From positions 114,779-178,778 of the forward strand of contig NZ_JAOEGB010000016.1 in the NCBI RefSeq assembly GCF_025420585.1: DNA of 64,000 nucleotides. Reading direction: 5' to 3'. Shown here one piece after another: positions 26,927 through 40,535 of the stretch. Numbering within the stretch: position 1 is the first letter of the stretch; the number at the start of each line of letters is the position of its first letter. Source of the stretch: Planotetraspora sp. A-T 1434 (GTDB lineage: Bacteria; Actinomycetota; Actinomycetes; Streptosporangiales; Streptosporangiaceae). Both the position numbers and the translations under genes were made by a program. A model generated the notes under the pieces. The model searched no databases, was not told the origin of the DNA, and saw only the letters and a list, made by a program, of their open reading frames with translations.

Positions 26927-27706
26927 CTAGCCAGACATCTCACCAAAGCGGCAAATCTTGACGAACTCGCCCTGGTCGAGGCTGGCCCCTCCAACGAGGG
27001 CGCCGTCGATGTCGGGCTGCGCCATGATGCCGGCGATGTTGTCCGACTTCACCGAGCCTCCGTAAAGGATACGGACCCCAGCGGCCACATCGTCCCCATA
27101 GAGCTCGGCGAGTCTGGTCCTGATGGCCCCGCAGACCTCCTGGGCGTCCTCCTGGGTGGCAACCTCACCGGTGCCGATCGCCCACACCGGCTCGTATGCC
27201 ACCACGATGGACTTCACCTGCTCGGCCGGGATTCCGTCCAGTGCCCCGTCGAGCTGCGCCAGCGTGTGCTCGACGTGGCGGTCCTCCCTGCGGATCGGGA
27301 GCGGCTCCCCGACGCACAGGATCGGCGTGAGCGAGTGCCGGTACGCCGCCTTCACCTTGGCGTTGCACAGGCCGTCGTCCTCGTGGTGGTACTGCCGCCG
27401 CTCGGAGTGGCCCACGAGCGTGAACGTGCACCCCAGCTTGGCGAGCATCGCCCCGGAGATCTCCCCGGTGTAGGCCCCGGCGTCGTGCTGCGACAGGTCC
27501 TGCGCGCCGTACACGATCCTGAGCTTGTCGGCGTCGACCAGCGTCTGGACGCTGCGCAGGTCGGTGTACGGCGGCAGCACCGCGACCTCGACGGCGTCGA
27601 AGTCCTTGTCGGTGAGCGAGAACGCCAGCTTCTGCACCAGGTTGATGGCCTCGAGGTGGTTGAGGTTCATCTTCCAGTTGCCGGCGATGAGAGGCTTGCG
27701 GCTCAT
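26927..27706 (-). CDS. tpiA: Triosephosphate isomerase
   Basis: A 259-residue TIM-barrel enzyme interconverting dihydroxyacetone phosphate and glyceraldehyde 3-phosphate. The active-site lysine is in AGNWKMN, the histidine in LVGHSERR, the glutamate in [12 protein letters not shown], and the phosphate loop is [11 protein letters not shown]. The start codon directly abuts the pgk stop (TAGATG, no intervening base), so translation is probably coupled. Confidence 0.98.
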   Translation of the reverse strand: MSRKPLIAGNWKMNLNHLEAINLVQKLAFSLTDKDFDAVEVAVLPPYTDLRSVQTLVDADKLRIVYGAQDLSQHDAGAYTGEISGAMLAKLGCTFTLVGHSERRQYHHEDDGLCNAKVKAAYRHSLTPILCVGEPLPIRREDRHVEHTLAQLDGALDGIPAEQVKSIVVAYEPVWAIGTGEVATQEDAQEVCGAIRTRLAELYGDDVAAGVRILYGGSVKSDNIAGIMAQPDIDGALVGGASLDQGEFVKICRFGEMSG

Positions 27707-28893
27707 CTATTCCTCCAGGGCGGCGAGTCCGGGCAGCGTCTTGCCTTCGAGGTACTCGAGGCTGGCGCCGCCGCCGGTGGAGATGTGCGAGAAGCCGTCC
27801 TCGGGCAGGCCGAGCCGGCGCACGGCCGCCGCCGAGTCGCCGCCGCCCACCACGGTGAACGCGTCCGACCCGACCAGCGCCTCCGCGACGGCACGGGTGC
27901 CGCCGGAGAACGCGTCGAACTCGAACACGCCCATCGGGCCGTTCCAGAACACGGTCCTCGCGTCCGACAGCTTGGACGCGAACAGCTCGCGGGTCCGCGG
28001 GCCGATGTCCAGGCCCTCGCGGTCGGCCGGGATCGCGGTGGCGTCGACCACCTCGTGCGGCGCGTCGGCCGCGAAGTGGGTGGCGGCCAGGACGTCCACC
28101 GGGAGCACCAGGTCGACCCCGCGGGTGACGGCCTCGTTGAGGAAGCCGCGCACCTGGTCGAGCTGGTCCTCCTGCAGCAGCGACTTGCCGACCTCGTGGC
28201 CCTGGGCCTTGAGGAAGGTGTACGCCATGCCGCCACCGATGAGCAGCCGGTCGACCTTGGACAGCAGGTTCGCGATGACGCCGAGCTTGTCGGAGACCTT
28301 CGCGCCGCCCAGGACCACGACGTACGGCCGGGCCGGGTCCTCGGTGAGCTTCTTCAGCACCTCGACCTCGGTGAGGACGAGATCGCCCGCGGCGTGCGGA
28401 AGCCGCTTCGGCAGGTCGTAGACGCTGGCGTGCTTGCGGTGCACCGCGCCGAAGCCGTCCCCGACGTACAGCTCGGCCAGCGCGGCCAGCTTGTCGGCGA
28501 ACTCGCCCCTGACCGCGTCGTCCTTGGACTCCTCGCCCGGCTCGAAGCGCAGGTTCTCCAGGAGGGCCACCTGGCCGTCCTGGAGGGCGTCGACCGTGCT
28601 CTTCGCCGATTCGCCGACCACGTCGGTCGCGAACGCGACGTCCTCGCCGAGCAGCTCGGACAGCCGCCGCGCCACCGGGGCCAGCGAGTACTTCGGCGTG
28701 GGCGAGCCCTTCGGGCGGCCGAGGTGAGCCCCGACGATCACCTTGGCGCCGCGTTCGAGCAGCTTCCTGATCGTCGGCACCGACGCCCGGATCCGCCCGT
28801 CGTCGGTGATCGTCTCCCCTTCCAGGGGGACGTTGAGGTCGGCGCGCACGAAGACGCGCCGGCCCTTCACATCGAGGTCGTCGATTCCGATCA

Positions 28894-28894
<1 letters not shown>
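27707..28894 (-). CDS. pgk: Phosphoglycerate kinase
   Basis: A 395-residue glycolytic kinase transferring phosphate from 1,3-bisphosphoglycerate to ADP. The N-terminal substrate domain has [13 protein letters not shown] and HLGRPKG. The nucleotide domain has [25 protein letters not shown] and [14 protein letters not shown]. The ATG at 28894 overlaps the gap stop codon (TGATG), giving coupled translation. Confidence 0.98.
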
Positions 28895-30027
<1,133 letters not shown>

Positions 30028-30096
30028 TCAAGCGGGCCCCATGGCTTGCGCTTCGCCGTCAAGTCCCGGGCGCATTCCGGTCAAACTCGCGCGGCG

Positions 30097-31077
30097 TCAG
30101 GGGGCGAGCATGTCGACGGTGAGGTTTGCCTCTGTGTTGGCGATGCCGAGGTCCTGGGCCTTCTTGTCGGCCATGGCGAGCAGGCGCCGGATCCGCCCGG
30201 CGATCGCGTCCTTGGTCAGGGGCGGATCGGCAATCTGGCCGAGCTCCTCCAGCGACGCCTGCTTGTGCTCGACGCGGAGCCGCCCGGCGATCACGAGGTG
30301 CTCGGGGGCCTCTTCTCCGAGGATCTCCAGGGCCCGCTGCACCCTGGCGCCCGCCGCGACGGCGGCCCTGGCGGACCTGCGCAGGTTGGCGTCGTCGAAG
30401 TTGGCGAGGCGGTTGGCGGTCGCGCGGACCTCGCGGCGCATCCGCCGCTCCTCCCACGCGAGCACGCTGTCGTGGGCGCCGAGGCGGGTCAGCAGCGCGC
30501 TGATCGCGTCGCCGTCGCGGACCACGACCCGGTCGACGCCGCGAACCTCGCGCGCCTTGGCGTGGATCTTCAGCCGCCGGGCCGAGCCGACCAGCGCCAG
30601 CGCGGCCTCCGGGCCGGGGCAGGTCACCTCCAGCGACATGGACCGGCCGGGCTCGGTCAGCGACCCGTGCGCGAGGAACGCCCCCCGCCAGGCCGCCTCG
30701 GCGTCGCAGGTCGCCCCGGAGACGACCTGGCGCGGCAGCCCGCGCACGGGACGGCCGTGATTGTCGATGAGACCGGTCTGCCTGGCCAGCGCCTCGCCGT
30801 CCTTGTAGACGCGGACGACGTACCGCGAGCCCTTGCGCAGGCCCGCCGGGGCCAGCACGAGCACCTCGGCCTTGTGACCGAACACCTCGCCGATGTCCCT
30901 GATCAGCCGCCGTGCGGTGACGTTGGTGTCGAGCTCCGCCTCGATCACGATCCGCCCGCCGACCAGGTGCAGCCCGCTCGCGAACCGCAGCAGCGTCGAC
31001 ACCTCGGCCTTACGGCAGCAAGGCTTGACCACCGATAGGCGGCTCAGCTCGTCTTTCACCACACCCGTCATCGCCAT
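30097..31077 (-). CDS. whiA: Sporulation/cell-division regulator WhiA
   Basis: A 326-residue WhiA-family DNA-binding protein that controls the onset of sporulation septation in Streptomyces together with WhiB. The N-terminal part is the LAGLIDADG-homing-endonuclease-like fold without catalytic residues. The C-terminal part has the helix-turn-helix ([25 protein letters not shown]), ending [13 protein letters not shown] 31077 ([12 protein letters not shown]) has GGGGGAGGA ten bases upstream. It lies 63 bp after yvcK in the standard uvrC-rapZ-yvcK-whiA order. Confidence 0.97.
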   Translation of the reverse strand: MAMTGVVKDELSRLSVVKPCCRKAEVSTLLRFASGLHLVGGRIVIEAELDTNVTARRLIRDIGEVFGHKAEVLVLAPAGLRKGSRYVVRVYKDGEALARQTGLIDNHGRPVRGLPRQVVSGATCDAEAAWRGAFLAHGSLTEPGRSMSLEVTCPGPEAALALVGSARRLKIHAKAREVRGVDRVVVRDGDAISALLTRLGAHDSVLAWEERRMRREVRATANRLANFDDANLRRSARAAVAAGARVQRALEILGEEAPEHLVIAGRLRVEHKQASLEELGQIADPPLTKDAIAGRIRRLLAMADKKAQDLGIANTEANLTVDMLAP

Positions 31078-31140
31078 CTGCGCGTGTCCTCCCCCAAACA
31101 GACTCTGGCAGTCAGTCTCTCGCACCTTGACAGGCGGGGA

Positions 31141-32331
31141 TCACCGCTTCTCACGGAAAATCTCGTCCAGGACCGAGGCAAGACGTGGTCCGTCGTGGCG
31201 CGGAGATCCGTCAGAGGCTGCCACATCGGCCAATACCAGACGGCCGCCGAGCGACACGGCGGCCTTCTCCAGCTCCCGCAGATCCCCCACCACGCCCTCG
31301 TCGGCGAGCACCGCGTCGATGAGCAGCGAGGGGGCGTGCTCCCTGAGCACCTCCAGATGCTTCTCGGGGGAGAAGCCGTCCGTCTCCCCCGGCTGGGGCG
31401 CCAGGTTGAGGATGACGAGCCGCCGAGCGCTCGTCGAGTGCAGCGCGTCGGCCAGCTCCGGCACCTTGAGATGCGGGAGGACGCTGGTGAACCACGAGCC
31501 CGGCCCGAACACCACCCAGTCGGCCTCCTGGATCGCCTCGACGGCCTGGGGACAGGCGGGCGGATCGGGCGGGAGCAGCGAGATCGCCTGGACCCGGCCC
31601 GGGGTGACCGCGCACGCCACCTGACCCTGGACGGTCGTGACGACGCCGTCCAGCTCGACCTCGGCCTGGATGTCCAGGGGCACCGACGCCATCGGGAGCA
31701 CCCGGCCGTGCGCGCCGAGCAGCCGGCCCACCCAGTCCAGGCCCTGGACAGGGTCGTCGAGCAGCTCCCACAGGGCCACGATGAGCAGGTTGCCGACCGC
31801 GTGGCCGTGCAGCTCGCCCTCGCTGCGGAAGCGGTGCTGGACGACCCGGCTCCAGGTCTTGCCCCACTCGTCGTCGCCGCACAGCGCGGCGAGGGCCATC
31901 CGAAGGTCACCGGGCGGCAGGACCCCCAGCTCGCGCCTCAGACGGCCGCTGGAGCCCCCGTCGTCGGCGACGGTTACCACTGCGGTCAGATCGGTCGTGA
32001 CGGTCCTCAGGGCCGACAGGGACGCGTACAGGCCGTGACCACCGCCGAGGGCGACGACCTTGGGCCCACGCCGGGGATTCACGGCGCCCCGGGGCACGCT
32101 CTCGGGGGTGCTTCTGGGGACGTCTCCGCCGATGGGGACGCTCGGGGGGACTCGGCCGGGATCGATGTCCTGATCTTCCAGATCTTCCAGCTGGTCCAGG
32201 TCGTCCAGATCGCCATCCGGGTTGCCTTGGAGGTTGCCTTGGAGGTTGCCTTGGAGGTTGCCTTGGGGATCGTCTCGGGGGATGCCATGGGGGATGCCGG
32301 TCTCGCCGGTTCCATAGGCGAGTTCTCTCAT
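31141..32331 (-). CDS. yvcK: YvcK-family (CofD-like) protein with repeat-built N-terminal extension
   Basis: A 396-residue protein. The conserved domain (about residues 88-396) starts PKVVALGGGHGLYASLSALR, followed by TVADDGGSSGRLRRELG, and matches YvcK/YbhK, a UDP-sugar-binding CofD-like protein needed for gluconeogenic growth and cell shape. The first 87 residues are an acidic, disordered extension containing QGNL repeats encoded by a 12-bp tandem repeat. The ATG at 32331 is supported by GAGGAGGAG immediately upstream, so the repeats are translated. It is co-transcribed with rapZ and whiA. Confidence 0.95.
   Translation of the reverse strand: MRELAYGTGETGIPHGIPRDDPQGNLQGNLQGNLQGNPDGDLDDLDQLEDLEDQDIDPGRVPPSVPIGGDVPRSTPESVPRGAVNPRRGPKVVALGGGHGLYASLSALRTVTTDLTAVVTVADDGGSSGRLRRELGVLPPGDLRMALAALCGDDEWGKTWSRVVQHRFRSEGELHGHAVGNLLIVALWELLDDPVQGLDWVGRLLGAHGRVLPMASVPLDIQAEVELDGVVTTVQGQVACAVTPGRVQAISLLPPDPPACPQAVEAIQEADWVVFGPGSWFTSVLPHLKVPELADALHSTSARRLVILNLAPQPGETDGFSPEKHLEVLREHAPSLLIDAVLADEGVVGDLRELEKAAVSLGGRLVLADVAASDGSPRHDGPRLASVLDEIFREKR
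32221..32268 (-). repeat. 12-bp in-frame tandem repeat in yvcK
   Basis: Four copies of a 12-bp unit (plus strand GTTGCCTTGGAG at 32221, 32233, 32245 and 32257, the last with one change) encode the QGNL tetrapeptide repeat near residue 25 of the YvcK extension. Confidence 0.92.
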
Positions 32332-32440
32332 ACTCCTCCTCGCCTTGCGGCCCGCCCCGCCCTTTGAAGCGGCTGCCCGGAGATCCGGCCATACTCGCCG
32401 ATCGGCGCCGTACGGGAGACCGCTGTGGGGACAGCCGCGG

Positions 32441-32548
32441 TGCTCATCCGCGGGCCGGGGTTGATCCGCGGGCCTGTGTTGTTTCCCGGGCCTGTGCTCT
32501 TTCGCGGGCCGGTGTTGACTTGTGGATCGGTTCTCACTTTGTGGGCCG
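32441..32548. repeat. 18-bp degenerate tandem repeat between rapZ and yvcK
   Basis: Six diverged 18-bp units start at 32441, 32459, 32477, 32495, 32513 and 32531, with a core resembling TGATCCGCGGGCCTG. They fill most of the 260-bp gap between the rapZ stop and the yvcK start. The minus strand also has an open frame (32328-32537) reading a six-residue TGPR-type repeat whose stop overlaps the yvcK ATG; its reality is doubtful. Confidence 0.75.
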
Positions 32549-32591
32549 ATTCAGGAGCGGGTCAAGTTCGGCAGCGGGTCAGCCGGGGCGC

Positions 32592-33461
32592 TCACTCGCG
32601 GCCCACGTCCCGGTGACTGACCTGCACCTCCATGCCGCGGTCGCGCAGCCGGGCCGCGAGCTGCTCCGCCATGGCCACGCTGCGGTGCTTGCCTCCGGTG
32701 CAGCCGACGGCGAGCGTGGCGTAGCTCTTGCCCTCACGGGTGTAACCGGCTGCCACGACGCCGAAGACCTCCTCGTAGCCGTCGAGGAACTCCTTGGCGC
32801 CCGGCTGGCCGAGCACGTAGTCCCTGACGGGCGCGTCCAGGCCGTTCATCGGGCGCAGCTCCGGGACCCAGTGGGGGTTGGGCAGGAACCGGCAGTCGAC
32901 CACCAGGTCGGCGTCCACCGGCAGGCCGTACTTGTAGCCGAACGAGACGACGTTGACCTTGAGGCCGGGCCGGTCCTCGCCGCCGAAGAACGAGACGATC
33001 TTCTTGCGGAGCTCGTGGACGTTGAGCAGGGAGGTGTCGATGACCAGGTCGGCGTTGGCCCTGACCTCGCGAAGGATGCCCCGCTCGCGGTCGATCCCGT
33101 CGACGAGCCGCCCGTCGCCCTGCAGAGGATGCGGGCGCCGGACGTTCTCGAAGCGGCGGACCAGCTCCTCGTCGCTGGCCTCCAGGAACACCACCCGTAC
33201 GGCGACGCCCCGGCCGGTCAGCTCCTCGATGGCCACGTTCAGGTCGGTGGTGAAGGCGAGGCTGCGCACGTCGACGACGGCGGCCACCTTGTCGGCGGCC
33301 AAGTTGACCTTGCCGGCCTCCTCGGCCAGGGAGAACAACAGGCCCGGGGGCAGATTGTCGATGACGAACCAGCCCAGGTCCTCAAGCGCCTTCGCGGCGG
33401 TGCTCCGCCCCGCCCCCGACATGCCCGTGATCACCACGAACGCCGGCTCAGTCGTGCTCAT
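32592..33461 (-). CDS. rapZ: RNase adapter protein RapZ
   Basis: A 289-residue nucleotide-binding protein. The N-terminal Walker A is ITGMSGAGRSTAAKALED, with WFVIDNLPP and VVDVRS following. The C-terminal domain has FGYKYGLPVDADLVVDCRFLPNPHW and GCTGGKHRSVAMAEQL, the RapZ ligand pocket. In E. coli it guides RNase E to the GlmZ sRNA; in actinomycetes its role is unsettled. ATG 33461 gives the normal length. The gene is in the uvrC-rapZ-yvcK-whiA set. Confidence 0.96.
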   Translation of the reverse strand: MSTTEPAFVVITGMSGAGRSTAAKALEDLGWFVIDNLPPGLLFSLAEEAGKVNLAADKVAAVVDVRSLAFTTDLNVAIEELTGRGVAVRVVFLEASDEELVRRFENVRRPHPLQGDGRLVDGIDRERGILREVRANADLVIDTSLLNVHELRKKIVSFFGGEDRPGLKVNVVSFGYKYGLPVDADLVVDCRFLPNPHWVPELRPMNGLDAPVRDYVLGQPGAKEFLDGYEEVFGVVAAGYTREGKSYATLAVGCTGGKHRSVAMAEQLAARLRDRGMEVQVSHRDVGRE

Positions 33462-33645
33462 CGCCCGCTCACCGCCCTGCCCCGAAATCGGCGACGCCCC
33501 GCGAACGGCCCCACCCCGCCGGGGCGCGGCGGCCCGCCGCCGGGACACGGCCCCCTATCGACGGAGCATGGCACCGCGGCGCGTCGCCGCGCCAGCGGCA
33601 CGCCGGACGACCCGACATGTGAGATGCGTCCCAGTCGCTCGATCT

Positions 33646-35622
33646 TCACCCGCTCTCACCCTTCAACGCCGCCACGATCGCCTCCGCTGTCGATGGCCCG
33701 ATGCCGGGGACCTCGCGGATCTCATCCGCGCTCGCCTCCCGCAGCCGCTTCACCGAGCCGAAGTGCCGGAGAAGCGCCTGCCTGCGCGCCGGCCCCAACC
33801 CGGGGACCTGGTCGAGCGCGCTCTCCTTCAGGCTCTTGGACCGTTTCGACCGATGGTAGGTGATGGCGAAGCGGTGTGCCTCGTCACGCACCCGCTGGAG
33901 CAGGTAGAGGCTCTCACTGGTGCGCGGGAGGATCACCGGCTGGTCGTCTCCGGGGAGCCACACCTCCTCCAGCCGCTTCGCCAGGCCGCAGACCGCGACG
34001 TCGTCGATCCCGAGCTCGTCCAGGGCGCGCTGGGCCGCCGCCGCCTGCGCGGGGCCGCCGTCCACGACGACCAGGTTCGGGGGGTAGGCGAACTTCCGCG
34101 GCCGGCCGGTCTCTGGGTCGATCGGCATCCCCGCTCCGGGATCGCCGCCGCGGCTGCCGTTGACGAACACGGCCGATTCGCCGTCGCCGTCCCCGTCGAC
34201 CGGGACCGGAGGCTCCCCGTCAAGCTCGCCGGTGGCCACCCGCTCCTCCAGGTAGCGCTTGAACCTGCGGCAGATGACCTCGTAGATCGAGGCGACGTCG
34301 CCCTCCGCGCTTTTGATCGAGAACCGGCGGTACTCGCTCTTGCGGGCCAGGCCGTCCTCGAACACCACCATGGAGGCCACCACGTCCGAGCCCTGGATGT
34401 GCGACACGTCGTAGCACTCGATGCGCAGCGGCGCCTGGTCCAGGTCGAGGGCGTCGGCGATCTCCTGCAGCGCCCGGCTGCGCGTCGTGAGGTCGCTCGC
34501 GCGGCGGAGCTTGTGCTGCGTCAGCGACTCCTTGGCGTTGCGCTCGACGGTCTCCATCAGGCTCTTCTTGTCGCCCCGCTGAGGGACGCGCAGGTCGACC
34601 CGGGAGCCCCGCTGCTCGCCGAGCAATTCGACCACCGCTTCGTGGTCGGGCGGCAGCGCCGGGACGAGGATCTCCCGGGGGATCGCGGCCTCGCCGTACA
34701 TCTGGAGGAGGAACTGCTCCACGAGGTCGCCGGGCGTGCTGTCCTCGACCTTGTCGACCACCCAGCCGCGCTGGCCGCGGATCCGGCCGCCGCGCACGTA
34801 GAAGACCTGGACCGCGGCCTCCAGAGCGTCCTCGGCGAGGGCGATCACATCGCAGTCGGTGCCGTCGCCCAGCACGACGGTCTGCTTCTCCAGCGCGCGG
34901 TGCAGGGCCTGGATGTCGTCGCGGAGCCGGGCGGCCTTCTCGTACTCCTCCACGGCGGCCGCGTCCCGCATCGCGCGTTCGAGCCGCTTGATGAACCGGC
35001 CGGTGTTGCCGGCCATGAAGTCGCAGAAGTCCTCCGCGAGGGCGCGGTGCTCCTCGGGCGTGACCCGGCCCACGCAGGGCGCGGAGCACTTGTCGATGTA
35101 CCCCAGCAGGCAGGGCCGCCCGATCTGCCCGGCGCGCCGGAAGACGCCGGCCGAGCACGTCCGCACGGGGAAGACCCGCAGCAGCAGGTCGACGGTCTCG
35201 CGGATCGCCCAGGCGTGGGAGTAGGGGCCGAAATAGCGCGTGCCCCTCCGTTTGGCCCCTCGGAGCACCTGCACCCGGGGGAACTCCTCCCCCATGGTGA
35301 CCGCGAGGAAGGGGTACGACTTGTCGTCGCGGTACTTCACGTTGAAGCGCGGGTCGAACTCCTTGATCCAGGAGTATTCGAGCTGGAGCGCCTCGACCTC
35401 GGTGTTCACCACCGTCCAGTCGACCGAGGCCGCGCTGGTGAGCATCGTCTGGGTCCGCGGGTGCAGCCCCGCGAAGTCCGCGAAGTACGAGTTCAGCCGC
35501 TGGCGCAGGCTCTTCGCCTTCCCGACGTAGATCACCCGGCCGCCGGGGTCGCGGAAGCGATAGACGCCTGGCGACTCGGGGATCGATCCGGGCGCCGGTC
35601 GGTAACTTGCCGGATCCGCCAC
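33646..35622 (-). CDS. uvrC: Excinuclease ABC subunit C
   Basis: A 658-residue nucleotide-excision repair endonuclease making both incisions around a UvrB-bound lesion. It has a GIY-YIG nuclease ([20 protein letters not shown], about residues 20-40), a cysteine-containing segment (SAPCVGR), a UVR domain near residue 215, the RNase H-like nuclease beginning [20 protein letters not shown], and a C-terminal helix-hairpin-helix pair ([20 protein letters not shown], then [14 protein letters not shown]). Array D lies directly upstream. Confidence 0.98.
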   Translation of the reverse strand: MADPASYRPAPGSIPESPGVYRFRDPGGRVIYVGKAKSLRQRLNSYFADFAGLHPRTQTMLTSAASVDWTVVNTEVEALQLEYSWIKEFDPRFNVKYRDDKSYPFLAVTMGEEFPRVQVLRGAKRRGTRYFGPYSHAWAIRETVDLLLRVFPVRTCSAGVFRRAGQIGRPCLLGYIDKCSAPCVGRVTPEEHRALAEDFCDFMAGNTGRFIKRLERAMRDAAAVEEYEKAARLRDDIQALHRALEKQTVVLGDGTDCDVIALAEDALEAAVQVFYVRGGRIRGQRGWVVDKVEDSTPGDLVEQFLLQMYGEAAIPREILVPALPPDHEAVVELLGEQRGSRVDLRVPQRGDKKSLMETVERNAKESLTQHKLRRASDLTTRSRALQEIADALDLDQAPLRIECYDVSHIQGSDVVASMVVFEDGLARKSEYRRFSIKSAEGDVASIYEVICRRFKRYLEERVATGELDGEPPVPVDGDGDGESAVFVNGSRGGDPGAGMPIDPETGRPRKFAYPPNLVVVDGGPAQAAAAQRALDELGIDDVAVCGLAKRLEEVWLPGDDQPVILPRTSESLYLLQRVRDEAHRFAITYHRSKRSKSLKESALDQVPGLGPARRQALLRHFGSVKRLREASADEIREVPGIGPSTAEAIVAALKGESG

Positions 35623-35724
35623 ACCGCAAGCCTACTGGGATCCACCGACAGTCCACGATTCACGGAGATCGCGACGACGATCCCCGAGCCGATCCACACG
35701 ATGGTCCCTCCCGCCGCCGACCCC

Positions 35725-35841
35725 ATGCATGATCACGGCCACGGACGGGTCAGCTTGGGCGGGCCGCCCGGGAGTTCATGCATGATCACGGCGGGGATTG
35801 GTGCTGGCCAGACCGGCGGCCGGGAATCCGTGCATGATCAC
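35725..35841 (-). repeat. 53-bp array D: three copies, minus strand
   Basis: On the minus strand GTGATCATGCAC starts at 35841, and GTGATCATGCAT starts at 35789 and 35736 (spacings 52 and 53). The expected second box, 20 bp before the next copy, is weaker here (GGCCAG and AAGCTG, each 4 of 6). The array lies between the Rieske gene and uvrC and reads toward uvrC, whose start is about 100 bp beyond the last copy. Confidence 0.88.
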
Positions 35842-35876
35842 GCGCAGGAGGGGGGCCGCCGGTCGGGGGGCGGGGA

Positions 35877-36350
35877 CTACGCCAGCGTGATGCTGTCGCC
35901 GCTCACCGTGATCTTCTGCTCGGCGAGGGGGTCCTTGGCCGGGCCCTTGGCGACCGAACCGTCCTTGATGTTGAACTTGCTGCCGTGGCAGGGGCAGTTG
36001 ATCGTGCCGTTCGAGACGCTCGCGACCGTGCAGCCCGCGTGGGTGCAGACCGCGCTGAACGCCTTGAACTCCCCCGCCGCCGGCTGCGTGATGACGATCT
36101 TCTTGTCTTCGAGGATCTTCCCGCCGCCCGTGGGGATGTCCGACGTCTGGGCGATCGCGTCGCCGCCGGCGCCCCCGCCCGACCCCGCGCCGCCGCCGGC
36201 CGCGTCCGTGGCCTTGGCGGTCGCCTGATCGTCCGCCGGCGCCGCCGCGTCGGAGCCGCCCGTGCTGTATCCCGTGCAGGCGGTCAGCGCGGCGGCCAGC
36301 CCGGCCCCTCCGGCGCCGAAGACCACGGCGCGGCGTGTCGTATCCGTCAT
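35877..36350 (-). CDS. Rieske [2Fe-2S] lipoprotein, Tat-type
   Basis: A 157-residue protein. The N-terminus TTRRAVVFGAGGAGLAAAL followed by LTAC looks like a Tat signal with a lipobox, so the mature protein would be lipid-anchored at the cell surface through its cysteine. A Gly/Ala-rich linker follows (about 30-65). The Rieske domain has both cluster motifs, CTHAGC and CPCHGS. It is much smaller than the QcrA subunit and lies alone, so it is probably an electron-transfer partner of an unidentified oxidoreductase. Confidence 0.9.
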   Translation of the reverse strand: MTDTTRRAVVFGAGGAGLAAALTACTGYSTGGSDAAAPADDQATAKATDAAGGGAGSGGGAGGDAIAQTSDIPTGGGKILEDKKIVITQPAAGEFKAFSAVCTHAGCTVASVSNGTINCPCHGSKFNIKDGSVAKGPAKDPLAEQKITVSGDSITLA

Positions 36351-36518
36351 GCTCGTCCTTCCTTGTACGGACGGGTCCGGGCATCGTTCACCCGGCGCCC
36401 GCTCCGTGACGCATCACCTTATGTCGTTAAGTACGGCTCTCGCCCCGAGCCTGGTTCAGCATGACGGACAGATCACTGACCAACCATGGACAATTACCCA
36501 CTCGGGGCGCCGGATCGG

Positions 36519-39359
<2,841 letters not shown>

Positions 39360-39660
39360 GGTGGTCCCGATAGGTCGATGGAGTCAACAGGAGGTGCACG
39401 GGCAAGCTATCCGGAGCCACCGACATTTTCGGGGGCGGCTCCCGACGGCCGGGGCGGGCGGCCTCACGAACCCCCTCCCGGGGGTCACGTCCCAGGGGCG
39501 ACTCCTACGTAACCGCCCCCGTATGAACAGGGTATGAGTTCCGTCAAACCCGCGTCCGGCGCTTGGCCCGGAAAACTCCCACTGGTAGAACCGCTCCGGC
39601 ACACCCGATCTTCCCGGACGGCTGCCGCGCGCCGTTACGCCCGTGGTCCATGATGTGTCT
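39360..39660. other. uvrA divergent intergenic region
   Basis: About 300 bp without a gene. It must hold the uvrA promoter on the minus strand and that of the gene at 39661. I see no convincing -35/-10 pair, and no LexA box with the canonical four-base spacing; GAAC and GTTC near 39530 are nine bases apart. Confidence 0.5.
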
Positions 39661-40491
39661 ATGTCAGCTCTCGAGGAGTTCCAGGCCGCACTCGCCACAT
39701 CCACGGGCCGGCTGCTCGCGACGGCCGCGCGGCTCACCGACGACGACGTCCGCGCGGCGTCCCTGCTTCCGGGATGGACCCGCGGGCACGTGCTCACCCA
39801 TCTCGCGCGCAACGCCGACAGCCACGTCAACCTGCTGACGTGGGCGAGGACGGGCGTCCACACCCCGCAGTACCCCACGCCCGAGACCCGCGAGACCGAG
39901 ATCGAGGCGGGAGCCGAACGGCCCGCCAAGGAGCAGCTCGCCGATCTCGAGGAGAGCGCCGACCGGTTCGACCGGGCGGTCCGCGAGCTGCCGCCCGAGG
40001 CATGGAGGGCGATCGTGGAAGGGACGCGGCCGCCGCGGCACCCCGCCTGGTACATCCTCATGCGCCGGCTCCGCGAGGTCGAGATCCACCACATCGACCT
40101 CGGCGCCGGGTACGGCTGGGCCGACCTGCTGGAGCCGTACGTGCGGTGGGAGCTGCACGACACGATGCTTTCGTGGCCGCACGGCCAGGGCCCGGTCAGC
40201 GAGATCGTGTCCCGCGAGGTGCGCGACGACGGCGAGCACATCCAGGTGTGGCGGGGCCTCGGGGACGGCCCGGCCGTCCACGGGACGCCGCGGAAGCTTC
40301 TCGCCTGGCTCACCGGCCGGGCGCCGGGCGAGGGCCTGAGCGTCAAGCCGTCGGACGACGGCGGCGAGCCGTCCGGCTCCCCCGTGGCCTCTCCCGTGAC
40401 GCCACCCTCCCCGCCGCAGTGGATGAGCATGCCCGCCCCCCGGGACCTCCCGGTGGAGCCGCCCGCCACGTGGCCGCCCCGGCATGACTGA
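39661..40491 (+). CDS. Maleylpyruvate isomerase family, mycothiol-dependent DinB-fold protein
   Basis: A 276-residue protein of the DinB/mycothiol-dependent maleylpyruvate isomerase family. The N-terminal four-helix bundle has the metal-binding histidines: LPGWTRGHVLTHLARNADSH (about residue 40) and REVEIHHIDLGAGY (about 140). The C-terminal part is the SCP-like MDMPI domain (VSREVRDDGEHIQVW, then HGTPRKLLAWLTGR), followed by a Pro/Ser-rich tail. Likely a mycothiol S-transferase or isomerase with unknown substrate. ATG 39661 gives the family start; GTG 39643 is possible. Confidence 0.87.
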   Translation: MSALEEFQAALATSTGRLLATAARLTDDDVRAASLLPGWTRGHVLTHLARNADSHVNLLTWARTGVHTPQYPTPETRETEIEAGAERPAKEQLADLEESADRFDRAVRELPPEAWRAIVEGTRPPRHPAWYILMRRLREVEIHHIDLGAGYGWADLLEPYVRWELHDTMLSWPHGQGPVSEIVSREVRDDGEHIQVWRGLGDGPAVHGTPRKLLAWLTGRAPGEGLSVKPSDDGGEPSGSPVASPVTPPSPPQWMSMPAPRDLPVEPPATWPPRHD

Positions 40492-40535
40492 CAGGGCATG
40501 ACTAGCGTGAGCCGTACAGGACTCGAGGGAGAATC

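Noticed and set aside
32953..36228. Very long open frame on the plus strand (over 1000 codons) opposite uvrC and part of rapZ and the Rieske gene
   Set aside because: It is the mirror of strong third-position GC bias in the true minus-strand genes. It reads through three unrelated genes, has Arg/Pro/Ala-rich non-family sequence and no sensible start.
39500..39560. SOS (LexA) box upstream of uvrA
   Set aside because: GAAC and GTTC are present but separated by nine bases instead of four, so the actinobacterial LexA consensus is not met.
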